Part shown: positions 1 to 9,258 of the stretch, piece by piece
Position numbering within the stretch: position 1 is the first letter of the stretch
How the letters are laid out: the number at the start of each line of letters is the position of its first letter
Assembly (NCBI RefSeq): GCF_036860695.1
Contig: NZ_JAYKGJ010000005.1
Coordinates: 62,001 to 126,000, forward strand
Direction of reading: 5' to 3'
Length of the DNA: 64,000 nucleotides
Source: Rosettibacter firmus
GTDB lineage: Bacteria; Bacteroidota; Ignavibacteria; Ignavibacteriales; Melioribacteraceae
Position numbers and translations under genes: made by a program
Notes under the pieces: model-generated
The model's input: the letters and a program-made list of their open reading frames with translations, nothing else
Database searches by the model: none
Told to the model about the DNA's origin: nothing

Positions 1-1
1 T

Positions 2-550
2 TCAGGTCTTATTTTGTGGGGTGGAAGTGGTTATGCTTACATTATGATGATTGAAGATTTTAGAATTGGAGCAATTGGATTAAGTGGTTCGACTTCGACA
101 AGTGGAACAGTTGGTGAATTCGAAAAAGAAGTTAAATATAATTTTGGTCTTGGTGGATTAACTTTTGAATATACTCTACCTTTTATAAAAAATGTTGCAG
201 TTTCTTTAGGTGCAATAGTTGGTTATGGTTCTTCTTCAATTGAAATTTATCAATCAAGCTCAGATTATTCATGGGAAAATGTCTGGTCTAAAGTTAATGA
301 TGGTATTGTTATGACACGAGATGTGAGTGATATTCTAAAACAATCATATTTATTATTTACACCAACAATTAATTGCGATATTCCACTTACACGATTTTTT
401 TCATTTAGAATTGGAGGCGGATACAATTTAACATTTAATAGAAGTTGGAAAGTTAACAACAATAAAAGTATATCAGGAATGCCTTCGGGCTTAAACTCAA
501 ACTCATTTTTTATACAAACAGGAATTTATTTTGGCTTCTTTGCATACTGA
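2..550 (+). CDS. Outer-membrane beta-barrel protein, 3' end only
   Basis: The reading frame is open from the left edge (it reads through TCA-GGT-CTT-ATT before a TTG at 14), so only the C-terminal ~180 residues are present. Alternating hydrophobic/polar strands rich in Gly, Tyr and Phe, such as FGLGGLTFEYTLPF and FFSFRIGGGYNLTF, and a final strand ending in aromatic residues (FFIQTGIYFGFFAY) fit an outer-membrane beta-barrel. The specific function cannot be told. Its stop codon lies one base before the rmlB start, so the two may be cotranscribed. Confidence 0.6.
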   Translation, partial: SGLILWGGSGYAYIMMIEDFRIGAIGLSGSTSTSGTVGEFEKEVKYNFGLGGLTFEYTLPFIKNVAVSLGAIVGYGSSSIEIYQSSSDYSWENVWSKVNDGIVMTRDVSDILKQSYLLFTPTINCDIPLTRFFSFRIGGGYNLTFNRSWKVNNNKSISGMPSGLNSNSFFIQTGIYFGFFAY

Positions 551-551
551 T

Positions 552-1565
552 ATGAAAAATGTACTTATAACTGGCGGAGCTGGTTTTATTGGTAGTAACT
601 TCATTAATTATATTTTATCCCGCAAAGATGACTGGCAAATTGTTAATTTGGATAAATTAACATACGCTGGTAATCTTGAAAATTTAAAATCTGTTGAAAG
701 AAATAAAAACTATCACTTCTTTAAAGGTGATATTACCAATCGTGAACTTATTGATTATCTATTCAAAAAATATTCTATAAAATATGTTATTAATTTTGCT
801 GCTGAATCGCATGTAGATAGAAGCATTCTTGGTTCTGAAATTTTTTATAGAACAAATGTTATTGGAACTAATGTATTACTCGAAGCATCGAGAAGATATA
901 ACATCGAAAAATTTATTCAGATCTCTACAGATGAAGTTTATGGTAGTTTAAGCGAAGAAGGATATTTTACAGAAGAAACTCCGCTCTCTCCTAATAGTCC
1001 ATATTCATCAAGTAAAGCTGCAGCAGATTTAATGGCTCTTGCATTTCATCATACTTATAATTTGCCAGTAGTTATTACGAGATGCTCGAATAACTATGGA
1101 CCTTATCAATTCCCAGAGAAATTAATTCCTCTTATGATTATTAATTGCTTGAATAATAAAAAACTTCCAGTATATGGTGATGGGCTGAATGTTCGAGACT
1201 GGATTTATGTAATTGATCACTGCAAAGCTATTGAATTAGTTTTTGAAAAAGGAAAAGCTGGTGAAGTCTATAATATAGGTGCAAGCTGTGAAATGAAAAA
1301 TATTGATATCGTAAAATTGATTTTAAAAAAGTTAAACAAATCAGATGACCTGATTGAATTTGTAAAAGATAGACCGGGGCATGATCGTCGTTATGCAATT
1401 GATTCTACAAAAATTCAGAATGAGCTGGGCTGGAAGCCAGAGTTTAATTTTGAATCTGCATTAGATTATACGATTGAATGGTATATAAAAAATAAAGACT
1501 GGTGGGAAAGAATAATTTCAGGAGAATATCTTAACTACTATAAAAAGCAATACGGAGATTTGTAG
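552..1565 (+). CDS. rfbB: dTDP-glucose 4,6-dehydratase
   Basis: Converts dTDP-glucose to dTDP-4-keto-6-deoxyglucose, the entry step to dTDP-rhamnose and other deoxysugars for envelope polysaccharide. This is an extended SDR of 338 residues, normal for RmlB. The N-terminus has the NAD-binding motif TGGAGFIG (residues 7-14), then STDEVYG (125-131) carrying the catalytic Thr-Asp-Glu, and the YSSSK active site (Tyr151, Lys155). The ATG at 552 is chosen over an in-frame TTG at 531 because it puts the Rossmann motif at the usual distance. No rmlA, rmlC or rmlD is in the window, so the end product is unknown. It opens the polysaccharide locus. Confidence 0.93.
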   Translation: MKNVLITGGAGFIGSNFINYILSRKDDWQIVNLDKLTYAGNLENLKSVERNKNYHFFKGDITNRELIDYLFKKYSIKYVINFAAESHVDRSILGSEIFYRTNVIGTNVLLEASRRYNIEKFIQISTDEVYGSLSEEGYFTEETPLSPNSPYSSSKAAADLMALAFHHTYNLPVVITRCSNNYGPYQFPEKLIPLMIINCLNNKKLPVYGDGLNVRDWIYVIDHCKAIELVFEKGKAGEVYNIGASCEMKNIDIVKLILKKLNKSDDLIEFVKDRPGHDRRYAIDSTKIQNELGWKPEFNFESALDYTIEWYIKNKDWWERIISGEYLNYYKKQYGDL

Positions 1566-1677
1566 AATTTTTACACATCTCATCATACTTACAAGTAATA
1601 TATTTGTTATCGCTACAAAAAAATTATAATTTTAGAATTAATGTTATAATAATTAATTAACTCAGAATAATCTAAAG

Positions 1678-3147
1678 ATGAAAATGAGATTCATAAAATT
1701 TTTTATTTATTTCTTTGTGTATCTAATAAGTTATAATTTGTTTGCTCAGGATATTGAACAAACAACTTCAAAAACTCTTCAAACATCTGTAATGCAACCA
1801 ATTACTGTTACTGTTGGGGGAAATTTTGTAGTAACTGGTTCATTTACAGCTTTTAGAACACAGAGATTAGATCATTTCATAACCAGTTTATATAACCAAG
1901 CTCAAGAAATATCATTAGGAGCTGTAAATAAACCTGAAATTATAAAACAAATAAAAAAAGAATTACAAAAATATCCATTAAGAGATATTTTACTTAAGCG
2001 AGCAGATGGGACACAAATAAAAATTGATTTACTTAAGTTCAGACTCACAGGAGATTTTAAATATAATCCATATCTAATGAATGATGATGTTATAATATTT
2101 CCATCATATGATGAAAAGAAAAATATAGTTGAAATATCTGGAGCTGTTAATAAACCAACACAATTTCAATTTGTAGAAGGTGATAAACTTTCTGATGCAA
2201 TTTTATTTGCTGGTGGAATTAATAAAGCATATGATAATGTCACAGAAGCTGAAATATCAAGAATAAAAGAGAATGGCAAAGCAGAAGAAATAATTCGCGT
2301 AAAAATTAGTGATGATGTACCTTTACAAAGAGGTGATAGAATTACAATACTTTTTAATGAAAATAATAAAACCATCTTTAAGGTTTTAGTACTTGGAGAA
2401 GTAAATAGACCAGGATATGTTTATATCACAAAGAATAATACAACAATTAGAGAAGTAATAGAGAAAGCAGGAGGTTTTACATACGATGCAGATTTAAAAA
2501 GAGCTGAGATATTAAAAGGAACAGATGAATCCCAAATAATGAAAATGAAAGCAATAAGAGATGCTTACGAAGCCGATACATCATTTACTACTTTACCTTT
2601 AGTTCTTAAAACTGTTGACGAACTAAAAAGTGAAGAAATAAAAATGTTACGTAGTGCAAATGTTACTACTGAAGAATTTCAATATTCTTTTGTATATGAT
2701 AATTCATTAAGATTTATTGAAAACAAGAGTATTATCGATTTTACAAAAATATTTTCAGATTCTGCTAAGGATGGAAATTATATAGTAAATGATGGTGATA
2801 TAATAATTATTCCTAAAAAACAGAATTTAGTTTATGTATTTGGTCAGGTTGTTAATCCAGGTTTTTATTTATATGATTCTACAAAAACATGGAAAGATTA
2901 TATTAATGAAGCTGGCGGCGTTACACAGACTGCAAAAAATGGTAAACAAACTCAAATTATAAAAGGGACAAATAGAACATGGTTTAATGCAGAAGATACA
3001 ATAAAAATAGAACCAGGTGATTTTATTTATGTTCCGAAAGATTTACCTCGAGATCTTTCGTATTATATTCAAAACATAGGAGCTGTATCGGGAATTGTTA
3101 CAGCTTTAATTTCTATTACATTTTTAATAATTCAAGCAACAAAATAG
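1678..3147 (+). CDS. Polysaccharide export protein with SLBB domains
   Basis: Likely forms the periplasmic/outer-membrane conduit for the polysaccharide made by this locus (Wza/OPX-type). It is 489 residues long. A signal peptide (about 1-24, ending LFAQ) has no lipobox Cys, unlike Wza. A Poly_export-like part (about residues 38-140) is followed by at least three SLBB-type segments, recognisable as repeated VxGxVxxPG/(Q)F(Y/V) units at NIVEISGAVNKPTQFQF, FKVLVLGEVNRPGYVY and LVYVFGQVVNPGFYLY. A C-terminal hydrophobic helix (about 465-486) could span a membrane. It is followed after 9 bp by the Wzz-like gene, its usual partner. An in-frame ATG at 1684 is an alternative start. Confidence 0.85.
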   Translation: MKMRFIKFFIYFFVYLISYNLFAQDIEQTTSKTLQTSVMQPITVTVGGNFVVTGSFTAFRTQRLDHFITSLYNQAQEISLGAVNKPEIIKQIKKELQKYPLRDILLKRADGTQIKIDLLKFRLTGDFKYNPYLMNDDVIIFPSYDEKKNIVEISGAVNKPTQFQFVEGDKLSDAILFAGGINKAYDNVTEAEISRIKENGKAEEIIRVKISDDVPLQRGDRITILFNENNKTIFKVLVLGEVNRPGYVYITKNNTTIREVIEKAGGFTYDADLKRAEILKGTDESQIMKMKAIRDAYEADTSFTTLPLVLKTVDELKSEEIKMLRSANVTTEEFQYSFVYDNSLRFIENKSIIDFTKIFSDSAKDGNYIVNDGDIIIIPKKQNLVYVFGQVVNPGFYLYDSTKTWKDYINEAGGVTQTAKNGKQTQIIKGTNRTWFNAEDTIKIEPGDFIYVPKDLPRDLSYYIQNIGAVSGIVTALISITFLIIQATK

Positions 3148-3156
3148 AAAATAATT

Positions 3157-4380
3157 ATGGATCAAAAACAAGAAACTTATGTTGGCAGAACATTTATAGA
3201 GTTTTTAACTGTTGTTATTAAGTATAGGTGGTTTTTATTCTGGTTTGTGTTTACAATAACAGCTGGAGCAACTTTATACGCGCTTTTAGCGCCTAAATGG
3301 TATAAAGCAACTGCTTCTGTTTTCCCAGCAGAAAAAACAGATTTACTATCAACACTTTCTGGATTATCAAGTTTAGCTAAAGGATTTTCTGCAAGTAAAG
3401 GATTAGCAGCTTTGACTGGTGCAAACACTGAAGCAGATAGATATATTGCTATTTTAAAAAGTGCAACAATTACAGATGACGTAATTAAGAAATTTGATTT
3501 ACGTAAAGAATATGAAATGGAAGATGATTACTATGAAAAGGTTGTTAAAAAATGGCAATCAAATTTAGAATTAGAAATCCAGGATGAAGGAAATTTAACA
3601 ATTACTGTTTATGATAAGAATCCACAAAAAGCTGCTGATATTGCTAATTATCTTGTTGAAAGACTAAATGAAATCAATACAAAACTAAGTGTGACCAATG
3701 CGAAGGCTAATAGAGAATTTGTTGAAAAGAGATATTTACAAAACATAGCTGATATAAATAATCTTGAAAGTGCAATGAAACAATTTCAGGAAAAATATGG
3801 AGTAATAGCAATCCCAGAACAAATAGAAGCAACAGTAAAATCTATGTCAAGCATATACTTGGATTTATATAAAAAAGAAATAGAATTTAATGTAATGCAA
3901 CAAACTTATGGAAAAGATCATCCACTTGTTGCAAATACTAAAATAGAAATGAATGAATTGAGGAAAAAAATTAATCAACTTAATGCAGGTACAGATATAT
4001 CTCAAAAGGATGTTAAATTACTTATTCCATTTAAAGAAGCTCCTCAATTAGCAAATGAATATTTAAAGATTTATCGTAATCTGGAAATTCAATATAAGAT
4101 TCTTGAATTTATACAGCCATTATATGAACAGGCAAAAGTAGAAGAAGCAAGGAATACCCCATCTGTTATAGTACTGGATAAAGCAGGACCAGCTGAAAGA
4201 AAGGCAAAACCAAAAATTTCAATTTATGCTAGCATTGCATTCATTATTTCATTATTCCTAGGTCTTGTAATTGTTTTTACATTAGAACTTTTGAATAGAT
4301 TAAAGGTTGCAGATAATAGTAAGTACAACTTCATCGTAAATGAATTTAAAAAAGATCTTAAGAAGTTCAGTAAGAAATAG
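3157..4380 (+). CDS. Wzz-type chain-length determinant / lipopolysaccharide biosynthesis protein
   Basis: Inner-membrane polysaccharide co-polymerase that probably sets chain length and couples polymerisation to export. It is 407 residues long with a transmembrane helix near residues 25-49, a long periplasmic part with coiled-coil stretches (about 150-300), and a second membrane helix near 348-376 preceded by the Pro-containing stretch AGPAERKAKPKI, a classic Wzz/PCP layout. It has no C-terminal Walker-type tyrosine-kinase domain, so it is a PCP-1 or kinase-free PCP-2 form. It lies between the export protein and a flippase. Confidence 0.85.
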   Translation: MDQKQETYVGRTFIEFLTVVIKYRWFLFWFVFTITAGATLYALLAPKWYKATASVFPAEKTDLLSTLSGLSSLAKGFSASKGLAALTGANTEADRYIAILKSATITDDVIKKFDLRKEYEMEDDYYEKVVKKWQSNLELEIQDEGNLTITVYDKNPQKAADIANYLVERLNEINTKLSVTNAKANREFVEKRYLQNIADINNLESAMKQFQEKYGVIAIPEQIEATVKSMSSIYLDLYKKEIEFNVMQQTYGKDHPLVANTKIEMNELRKKINQLNAGTDISQKDVKLLIPFKEAPQLANEYLKIYRNLEIQYKILEFIQPLYEQAKVEEARNTPSVIVLDKAGPAERKAKPKISIYASIAFIISLFLGLVIVFTLELLNRLKVADNSKYNFIVNEFKKDLKKFSKK

Positions 4381-4418
4381 TTTAAAATCCCTCTTAATTA
4401 AGAACTTGATTGTAATTT

Positions 4419-5855
4419 ATGACCGTAATCAAAAAGTTAAGGAATAATTCTTTCCTATCATTTTTATCAATTCTTTCAAGGCTTATTCCTAATTTTTTAA
4501 TCTTTTTATTTGTAGCTAGAATTTATCGTCCGTACGAATTTGGAATGTTCTCGTATGCACATACTTTATCTAATACATTTCTTCTTATTGCTGATTTTGG
4601 TTTTGATGTGTTACTTACTACTGAAATTGCCAAAAACAAAAATCGTGTTTCTGAAATTGTCTCTGAATATTTAATATCGAAAATTGTATTTGTTATTGTT
4701 GCAATAATCTCAATGTCTACGTTTATATTTTTGAAAAGTGATAGTATAAGTGAAATTATACTTGGCTTTGTGTTTTTAATTTATATGGTATTCAATTCAT
4801 TTTCGAACTTTATGATTTCAATAATTAAGGGACTCGAGAAATTTCATTATGAAACTACGATTTCAGTGATAATGAACCTTTCTTTGTTGTTACTTTCTTT
4901 TATTTTTATTTATACAACTAAAAATATTTTTTTAGTTGGATTGGCTTATGGAATATCAAGATTATTTGCAATTATATCGAGTAAAAAATTTATAAGAAAA
5001 GAAGTTGCTATAAAATTTGTAAAATTCAATAAGAATGATTTTATAGTAGCCATAAAAAAAAATATTGTATTTGGAAGTTTAGTTATATTAAATAATTTAC
5101 TTTATCAGCTTGATACTTTATTTCTTGGAGTATTAAAAGACAATTATAATGTTGGGATTTATCAATCTGTTAAAAATTTGATGTTTATTCCTTTTATAAT
5201 TCCGGGAATAATATACAATTCATTTTTACCTACAATGTCAAGGTTGTTTAAAGAAAATAATTACGAATGGTTTTCATCAACAAAGTTATTTTTCAAACTT
5301 ACAATAATTTTAAGTATGATTATTTCTGTTATCAGCTTTTCTTATCCAGAAGAAATAATTCACTTTTTTTATAGCAATAAAAATTATAACGAATCAATAA
5401 TTGTTCTTAAAGTTGCTGCTTTTGTGATGTTTCTAAGAATAATTTCAGATTTTTTTGGAGTAATGTTAATTACAACTGAAAAATTTAAAAAACATATTTT
5501 CACTTCATCTTTGGGAATTTTAATAAGTATAATTTTATTTTACGTATTGATACCAAAATACAATGCACTTGGAACAATGTTATCTTATTTGATAATGATA
5601 ATTGTTGTACTGATTATGTTTATTAAACCAAATTATAATATCTTTCTAAAAAAAATACTTGACGCAAGATTTCTATTTGTTGTACTTTATTATTTGACGA
5701 TTATATTATTATTCAATTTTCATAAAATGGATTTTGTTATAGGCATTACATTCATATTAATTTCATTTTCACTGATTTTAATGTTTATTTTTTATGATAA
5801 AGTTGAATTTAATTTATTCAAAAGAAATATATTGTTTTTAGGAAAAAGTAAATGA
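4419..5855 (+). CDS. Flippase (Wzx-like polysaccharide biosynthesis protein)
   Basis: Predicted to flip undecaprenyl-linked oligosaccharide across the inner membrane. It is 478 residues long, very hydrophobic, with about 12-14 membrane segments. The N-terminal pattern (short basic start, then LIPNFLIFLFVARIYRPYEFGMFSYA) is typical of the MOP/Wzx superfamily. Its stop overlaps the next gene's start (ATGA), showing translational coupling to the Wzy-like polymerase. A second, different flippase lies at 17201, so the locus may handle more than one substrate. Confidence 0.85.
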   Translation: MTVIKKLRNNSFLSFLSILSRLIPNFLIFLFVARIYRPYEFGMFSYAHTLSNTFLLIADFGFDVLLTTEIAKNKNRVSEIVSEYLISKIVFVIVAIISMSTFIFLKSDSISEIILGFVFLIYMVFNSFSNFMISIIKGLEKFHYETTISVIMNLSLLLLSFIFIYTTKNIFLVGLAYGISRLFAIISSKKFIRKEVAIKFVKFNKNDFIVAIKKNIVFGSLVILNNLLYQLDTLFLGVLKDNYNVGIYQSVKNLMFIPFIIPGIIYNSFLPTMSRLFKENNYEWFSSTKLFFKLTIILSMIISVISFSYPEEIIHFFYSNKNYNESIIVLKVAAFVMFLRIISDFFGVMLITTEKFKKHIFTSSLGILISIILFYVLIPKYNALGTMLSYLIMIIVVLIMFIKPNYNIFLKKILDARFLFVVLYYLTIILLFNFHKMDFVIGITFILISFSLILMFIFYDKVEFNLFKRNILFLGKSK

Positions 5856-7111
5856 GTGTGGTATCTATAATATGTTTTGTATTATTTTTTCTGATCTTAT
5901 TGTTAGCAAGAAAAAAAGATTTCTTTTCTCCAGCTAAAGTATTTACATTAGTTTGGTTTTTAGCAATTGGCTTAACTGATTTAAAACTTAGTCGATTACA
6001 AATAACTTGGAGTGGATTAGCATGGTTTTCTCTCCTTCTGGCAGTATTTTCATTTTTATTGGGTGTTTATATTGTATATGTTTTATTTTTTAACAAAAAT
6101 ATATTAAAAATTAATGATGTGAGATTAATATTTACAAAATCAGAAATTAATGAAAATTTATTATACATAATAATTATTACGCTTTTTATTTTTTATTCCA
6201 TATCATACATTATTACTTATCTAATTAGAGGTTTCGTTCCCATATTTACTAGAATGCCAGAAATAGCAAGAACAAAATGGGGCATTTTTGGGATTGGTTC
6301 TTTTGTTTATACCATACCTGCTATATTGTACTTATCATTAATACATGTTTTCATTTCAAAAACTAATATTATGAGAAAGTTTATTATATTCTCAATAATG
6401 CTAATTTCATTTATTACTTATGTTTTTCTTTTGAATCGATTTTATTTATTACTGCCAATTGCTCTATTTGTAATTTTACTTTATTACAAAACTAACCGAC
6501 TGCGTCCAAGAAATATTTTAATTGTTCTTATAATTTTTTCAATAATCTTTTTTGAAATTTCGAATTTAAGATTAAGCCGATATGCAATTAACATTCTTTA
6601 TTATTTAAGTGAAATGAAGTTTGGAAAAGAATATGCAATTTTAACAGAACCTTATATGTATATATCAATGAACTTAGAGAATTTTGCAAATGCTATTGGT
6701 AAGTTAGATTTTCATACTTATGGTTATTTTGTTTTTGACTTTTTATTGAAACCAATTGGTTTGAAGGATTTAATTTCTGAATATGTTCATATAGAAGAAT
6801 TTCCACACATTATAAATCGTGCTTACAACACATATACAATGTTTTTTATTTATTATCGTGATTTTGGTTTTGTTGGACTTTTTGTCATCCCTTTGTTATT
6901 TGGAGCTTTAGTTTCATACATATACTATAAAATGCGATTGAATCCAACAATTTATAACATTTCGTTTTATGGAATGTTAATTTTTGTTGTAGCTTTTTCT
7001 TTCTTTGTACCAATTCTTCATTGGATTCATTATGTCTTTAATTTAATACTAATTTATATAACGACTTATTTCATAACCAATAAGAAATTTATTATAAAGG
7101 GGGATAATTGA
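5852..7111 (+). CDS. O-antigen polymerase-like membrane protein (Wzy-type)
   Basis: A 419-residue multi-spanning protein with about 10-12 membrane helices and a large extracytoplasmic loop (roughly 230-330) that contains an amphipathic stretch, as in Wzy/EpsG-type polymerases. It has no soluble domain. The call rests on topology and position: the ATGA overlap with the flippase upstream and a TTG/TGA overlap with a glycosyltransferase downstream. Wzy proteins are poorly conserved, so an O-antigen ligase is not excluded. Confidence 0.7.
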   Translation: MSVVSIICFVLFFLILLLARKKDFFSPAKVFTLVWFLAIGLTDLKLSRLQITWSGLAWFSLLLAVFSFLLGVYIVYVLFFNKNILKINDVRLIFTKSEINENLLYIIIITLFIFYSISYIITYLIRGFVPIFTRMPEIARTKWGIFGIGSFVYTIPAILYLSLIHVFISKTNIMRKFIIFSIMLISFITYVFLLNRFYLLLPIALFVILLYYKTNRLRPRNILIVLIIFSIIFFEISNLRLSRYAINILYYLSEMKFGKEYAILTEPYMYISMNLENFANAIGKLDFHTYGYFVFDFLLKPIGLKDLISEYVHIEEFPHIINRAYNTYTMFFIYYRDFGFVGLFVIPLLFGALVSYIYYKMRLNPTIYNISFYGMLIFVVAFSFFVPILHWIHYVFNLILIYITTYFITNKKFIIKGDN

Positions 7112-8331
7112 ACGTATTACATATTCATGAATTTGACATTGGAGGTGGAGCCGAAACAGTATTTAATATTACTAGAAAAAATATTTTTATTGAAAACAAT
7201 TATTCAGGTTTCATAAGTAAAAATAATTTAAATAAATCCGATATTGATTTTAAATCTTACGAAAAATATAACTTTATGCTTAAACCATTTTTATATGTAT
7301 TTTCAATTAATAATTTTATTAAATTAAATAAATTTTTAAGAAATAATAACATTGATATAATTCATATACATGGATTTATTGGGTCACTCTCATCTTCTAT
7401 TTTACTTGCCATAAGATTACATAAAAAAAGAAAAAAAATTAAAATTGTTCAAACATTACATGATTTTCATATATCTTGCCCAAACTCATTATTATTTAAT
7501 TTTAAAAAAGAAGTTATCTGCGAAAAATGTTTAGGGAAAAAAATTAAGTTAAAAATGTTAACAACTTCATGCGAAAGGAGAGGTTATTTTTATACTTTAC
7601 TTAAAGCTATTAGAAGTTTTGTCGCAAATAATATATTAAATCATAAAAAAATAATTGATAAGTTTATTGCTCCAAGCAATTTAATGAAGCAAAAATTAAT
7701 AGAAGATAACATAGATGAAGAAAAAATATTTTTATTAAGAAATCCTATTAAATTAAATGAAATTAAATATGAAAAAAAATCTGATATAATTACTTATTAT
7801 GGAAGAATTTCCAAAGAAAAAAATATCTATTTTATTTTAGATGCTTTTAATGAATGGAAAATAAAATCTAATAATAATTTTAAATTGTTCATAATTGGTG
7901 ATGGTGATGAAAAAGTTAATATTCAAAAGTATGCGAACAATTTAAAGTCTAATAAAGATATTATTTTTTATGATTTCAAAGGAGAAAAAGAATTGTTTGA
8001 TATATTAAAAGATGTAAAGTATTTGTTTATGGCTTCAAAACTTTATGAAAATGCACCGATGACTTTGCTTGAAGCAATATCATTAAATATTTTACCGATT
8101 GTTCCAGACCTTGGTGGTATGAAGGAGACCGTTAAGGATGTTTTTCAATTTGGTAAAATTTATGAGAAGAATAATATTGAATCATTCATTAAAAAAATTG
8201 AAGAATTGGAATCTGAATACTCATTAGAATTAGATAAATTGATTAAAAGAAAAGCTTTTCTTTTAGAAAATTTTGGTATTGAAGCATATTACAAAAATTT
8301 ATTTAATCTTTATAACGAGTTATCGAATTAA
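7108..8331 (+). CDS. Glycosyltransferase family 4
   Basis: Cytoplasmic retaining GT-B sugar transferase adding a residue to the lipid-linked oligosaccharide. It is 407 residues long. The N-terminal domain shows HEFDIGGGAETVFN, the Gly-rich acceptor-domain loop. The C-terminal domain shows YYGRISKEKN (about 230) and the nucleotide-sugar site ASKLYENAPMTLLEAI (about 310-326), where the distal Glu of the EX7E motif is seen. The start is a TTG at 7108 overlapping the previous stop (TTGA) and preceded by the strong ribosome site AAAGGGGGAT. A CxxC-like pair (CEKCLGKK, then a Cys near 152) may bind metal. Substrate unknown. Confidence 0.85.
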   Translation: MNVLHIHEFDIGGGAETVFNITRKNIFIENNYSGFISKNNLNKSDIDFKSYEKYNFMLKPFLYVFSINNFIKLNKFLRNNNIDIIHIHGFIGSLSSSILLAIRLHKKRKKIKIVQTLHDFHISCPNSLLFNFKKEVICEKCLGKKIKLKMLTTSCERRGYFYTLLKAIRSFVANNILNHKKIIDKFIAPSNLMKQKLIEDNIDEEKIFLLRNPIKLNEIKYEKKSDIITYYGRISKEKNIYFILDAFNEWKIKSNNNFKLFIIGDGDEKVNIQKYANNLKSNKDIIFYDFKGEKELFDILKDVKYLFMASKLYENAPMTLLEAISLNILPIVPDLGGMKETVKDVFQFGKIYEKNNIESFIKKIEELESEYSLELDKLIKRKAFLLENFGIEAYYKNLFNLYNELSN

Positions 8332-8347
8332 AATCAAGATATATATA

Positions 8348-9139
8348 ATGATTGAAGTATCAATAGTTATTATTACATGGAATGCAAAAAAATTTTTAAA
8401 GAGACTCTTAGAATCCATTAAGAAATATTCATCGGGTTTTACATATGAAATTATTATTGTTGATAATAATTCAACTGATGGGACAATTGAATATCTAAAT
8501 GAGAATCACTCCGATATAAAACTAATAAGAAATAAAAAAAATCTTGGTGTTGCTAAGGCAAGAAATATTGGTATGAAAGAAACTATTGGTAAGTATGTTC
8601 TTATTTTAGATGTTGATATGGAGTTAATTGAAAATTCTATTAAAAAGATGCTTGACTTTATGAATTCTAATCTGGATATAGGTTTGGTTGGCTCAAAACT
8701 TGTTTACTCAAATGGAGAACTTCAGTATTCTTGTAAAAATTTCCCAAATATTTTATCTCTGCTTGCAAGACGACTGGATTCAATAGAGCTTATTAAAAAT
8801 TCTAAAGTATTGAAAAATCATTTAATGTCAGATTGGGATCATAATGAAATAAGAGAAGTTGATTATTTAATTGGTGCGTGTCAATTTATTCGTAGAGAAG
8901 TTATTGAAGAAATAGGTTTTTATGATGATACTATATTTTATGGCCCTGAAGATATTGATTATTGTATTCGTGTTTGGAGAGCAAATTGGAAAGTAGTTTA
9001 TTTCCCATTAACAACAATTATTCACTTTGAACAAAGAATAACTAAAACAACATTTTTTTCTAAAATTACCATGAAACATTTTCTTGGAATTTTGTATTTA
9101 TTTAGAAAATATAGATGGAAATTATCAAGATATGTGTAG
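8348..9139 (+). CDS. Glycosyltransferase family 2 (rhamnosyltransferase-like)
   Basis: Inverting GT-A sugar transferase of 263 residues. It begins IEVSIVIITWNAKKFL, the standard GT2 N-terminus. Further motifs are VDNNSTDGT, the DXD equivalent LDVDMEL, and the acceptor-side signature YGPEDIDYCIRVWRANW. Family resemblance is to WcaA/RfbF-type enzymes. The ATG at 8348 is chosen because a longer frame back to 8273 would overlap the preceding gene and add a non-homologous leader. Donor sugar unknown. Confidence 0.85.
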   Translation: MIEVSIVIITWNAKKFLKRLLESIKKYSSGFTYEIIIVDNNSTDGTIEYLNENHSDIKLIRNKKNLGVAKARNIGMKETIGKYVLILDVDMELIENSIKKMLDFMNSNLDIGLVGSKLVYSNGELQYSCKNFPNILSLLARRLDSIELIKNSKVLKNHLMSDWDHNEIREVDYLIGACQFIRREVIEEIGFYDDTIFYGPEDIDYCIRVWRANWKVVYFPLTTIIHFEQRITKTTFFSKITMKHFLGILYLFRKYRWKLSRYV

Positions 9140-9258
9140 AAAAAAATAGATGGGTTTAATTATTGGGAAAAATCAATAATTTTTTTTGTTTTAATATGAT
9201 CAGGTTAATTTTATTATAATTATTTTGCAATAAGAAAATTAGGTGTAAAAATTATGAT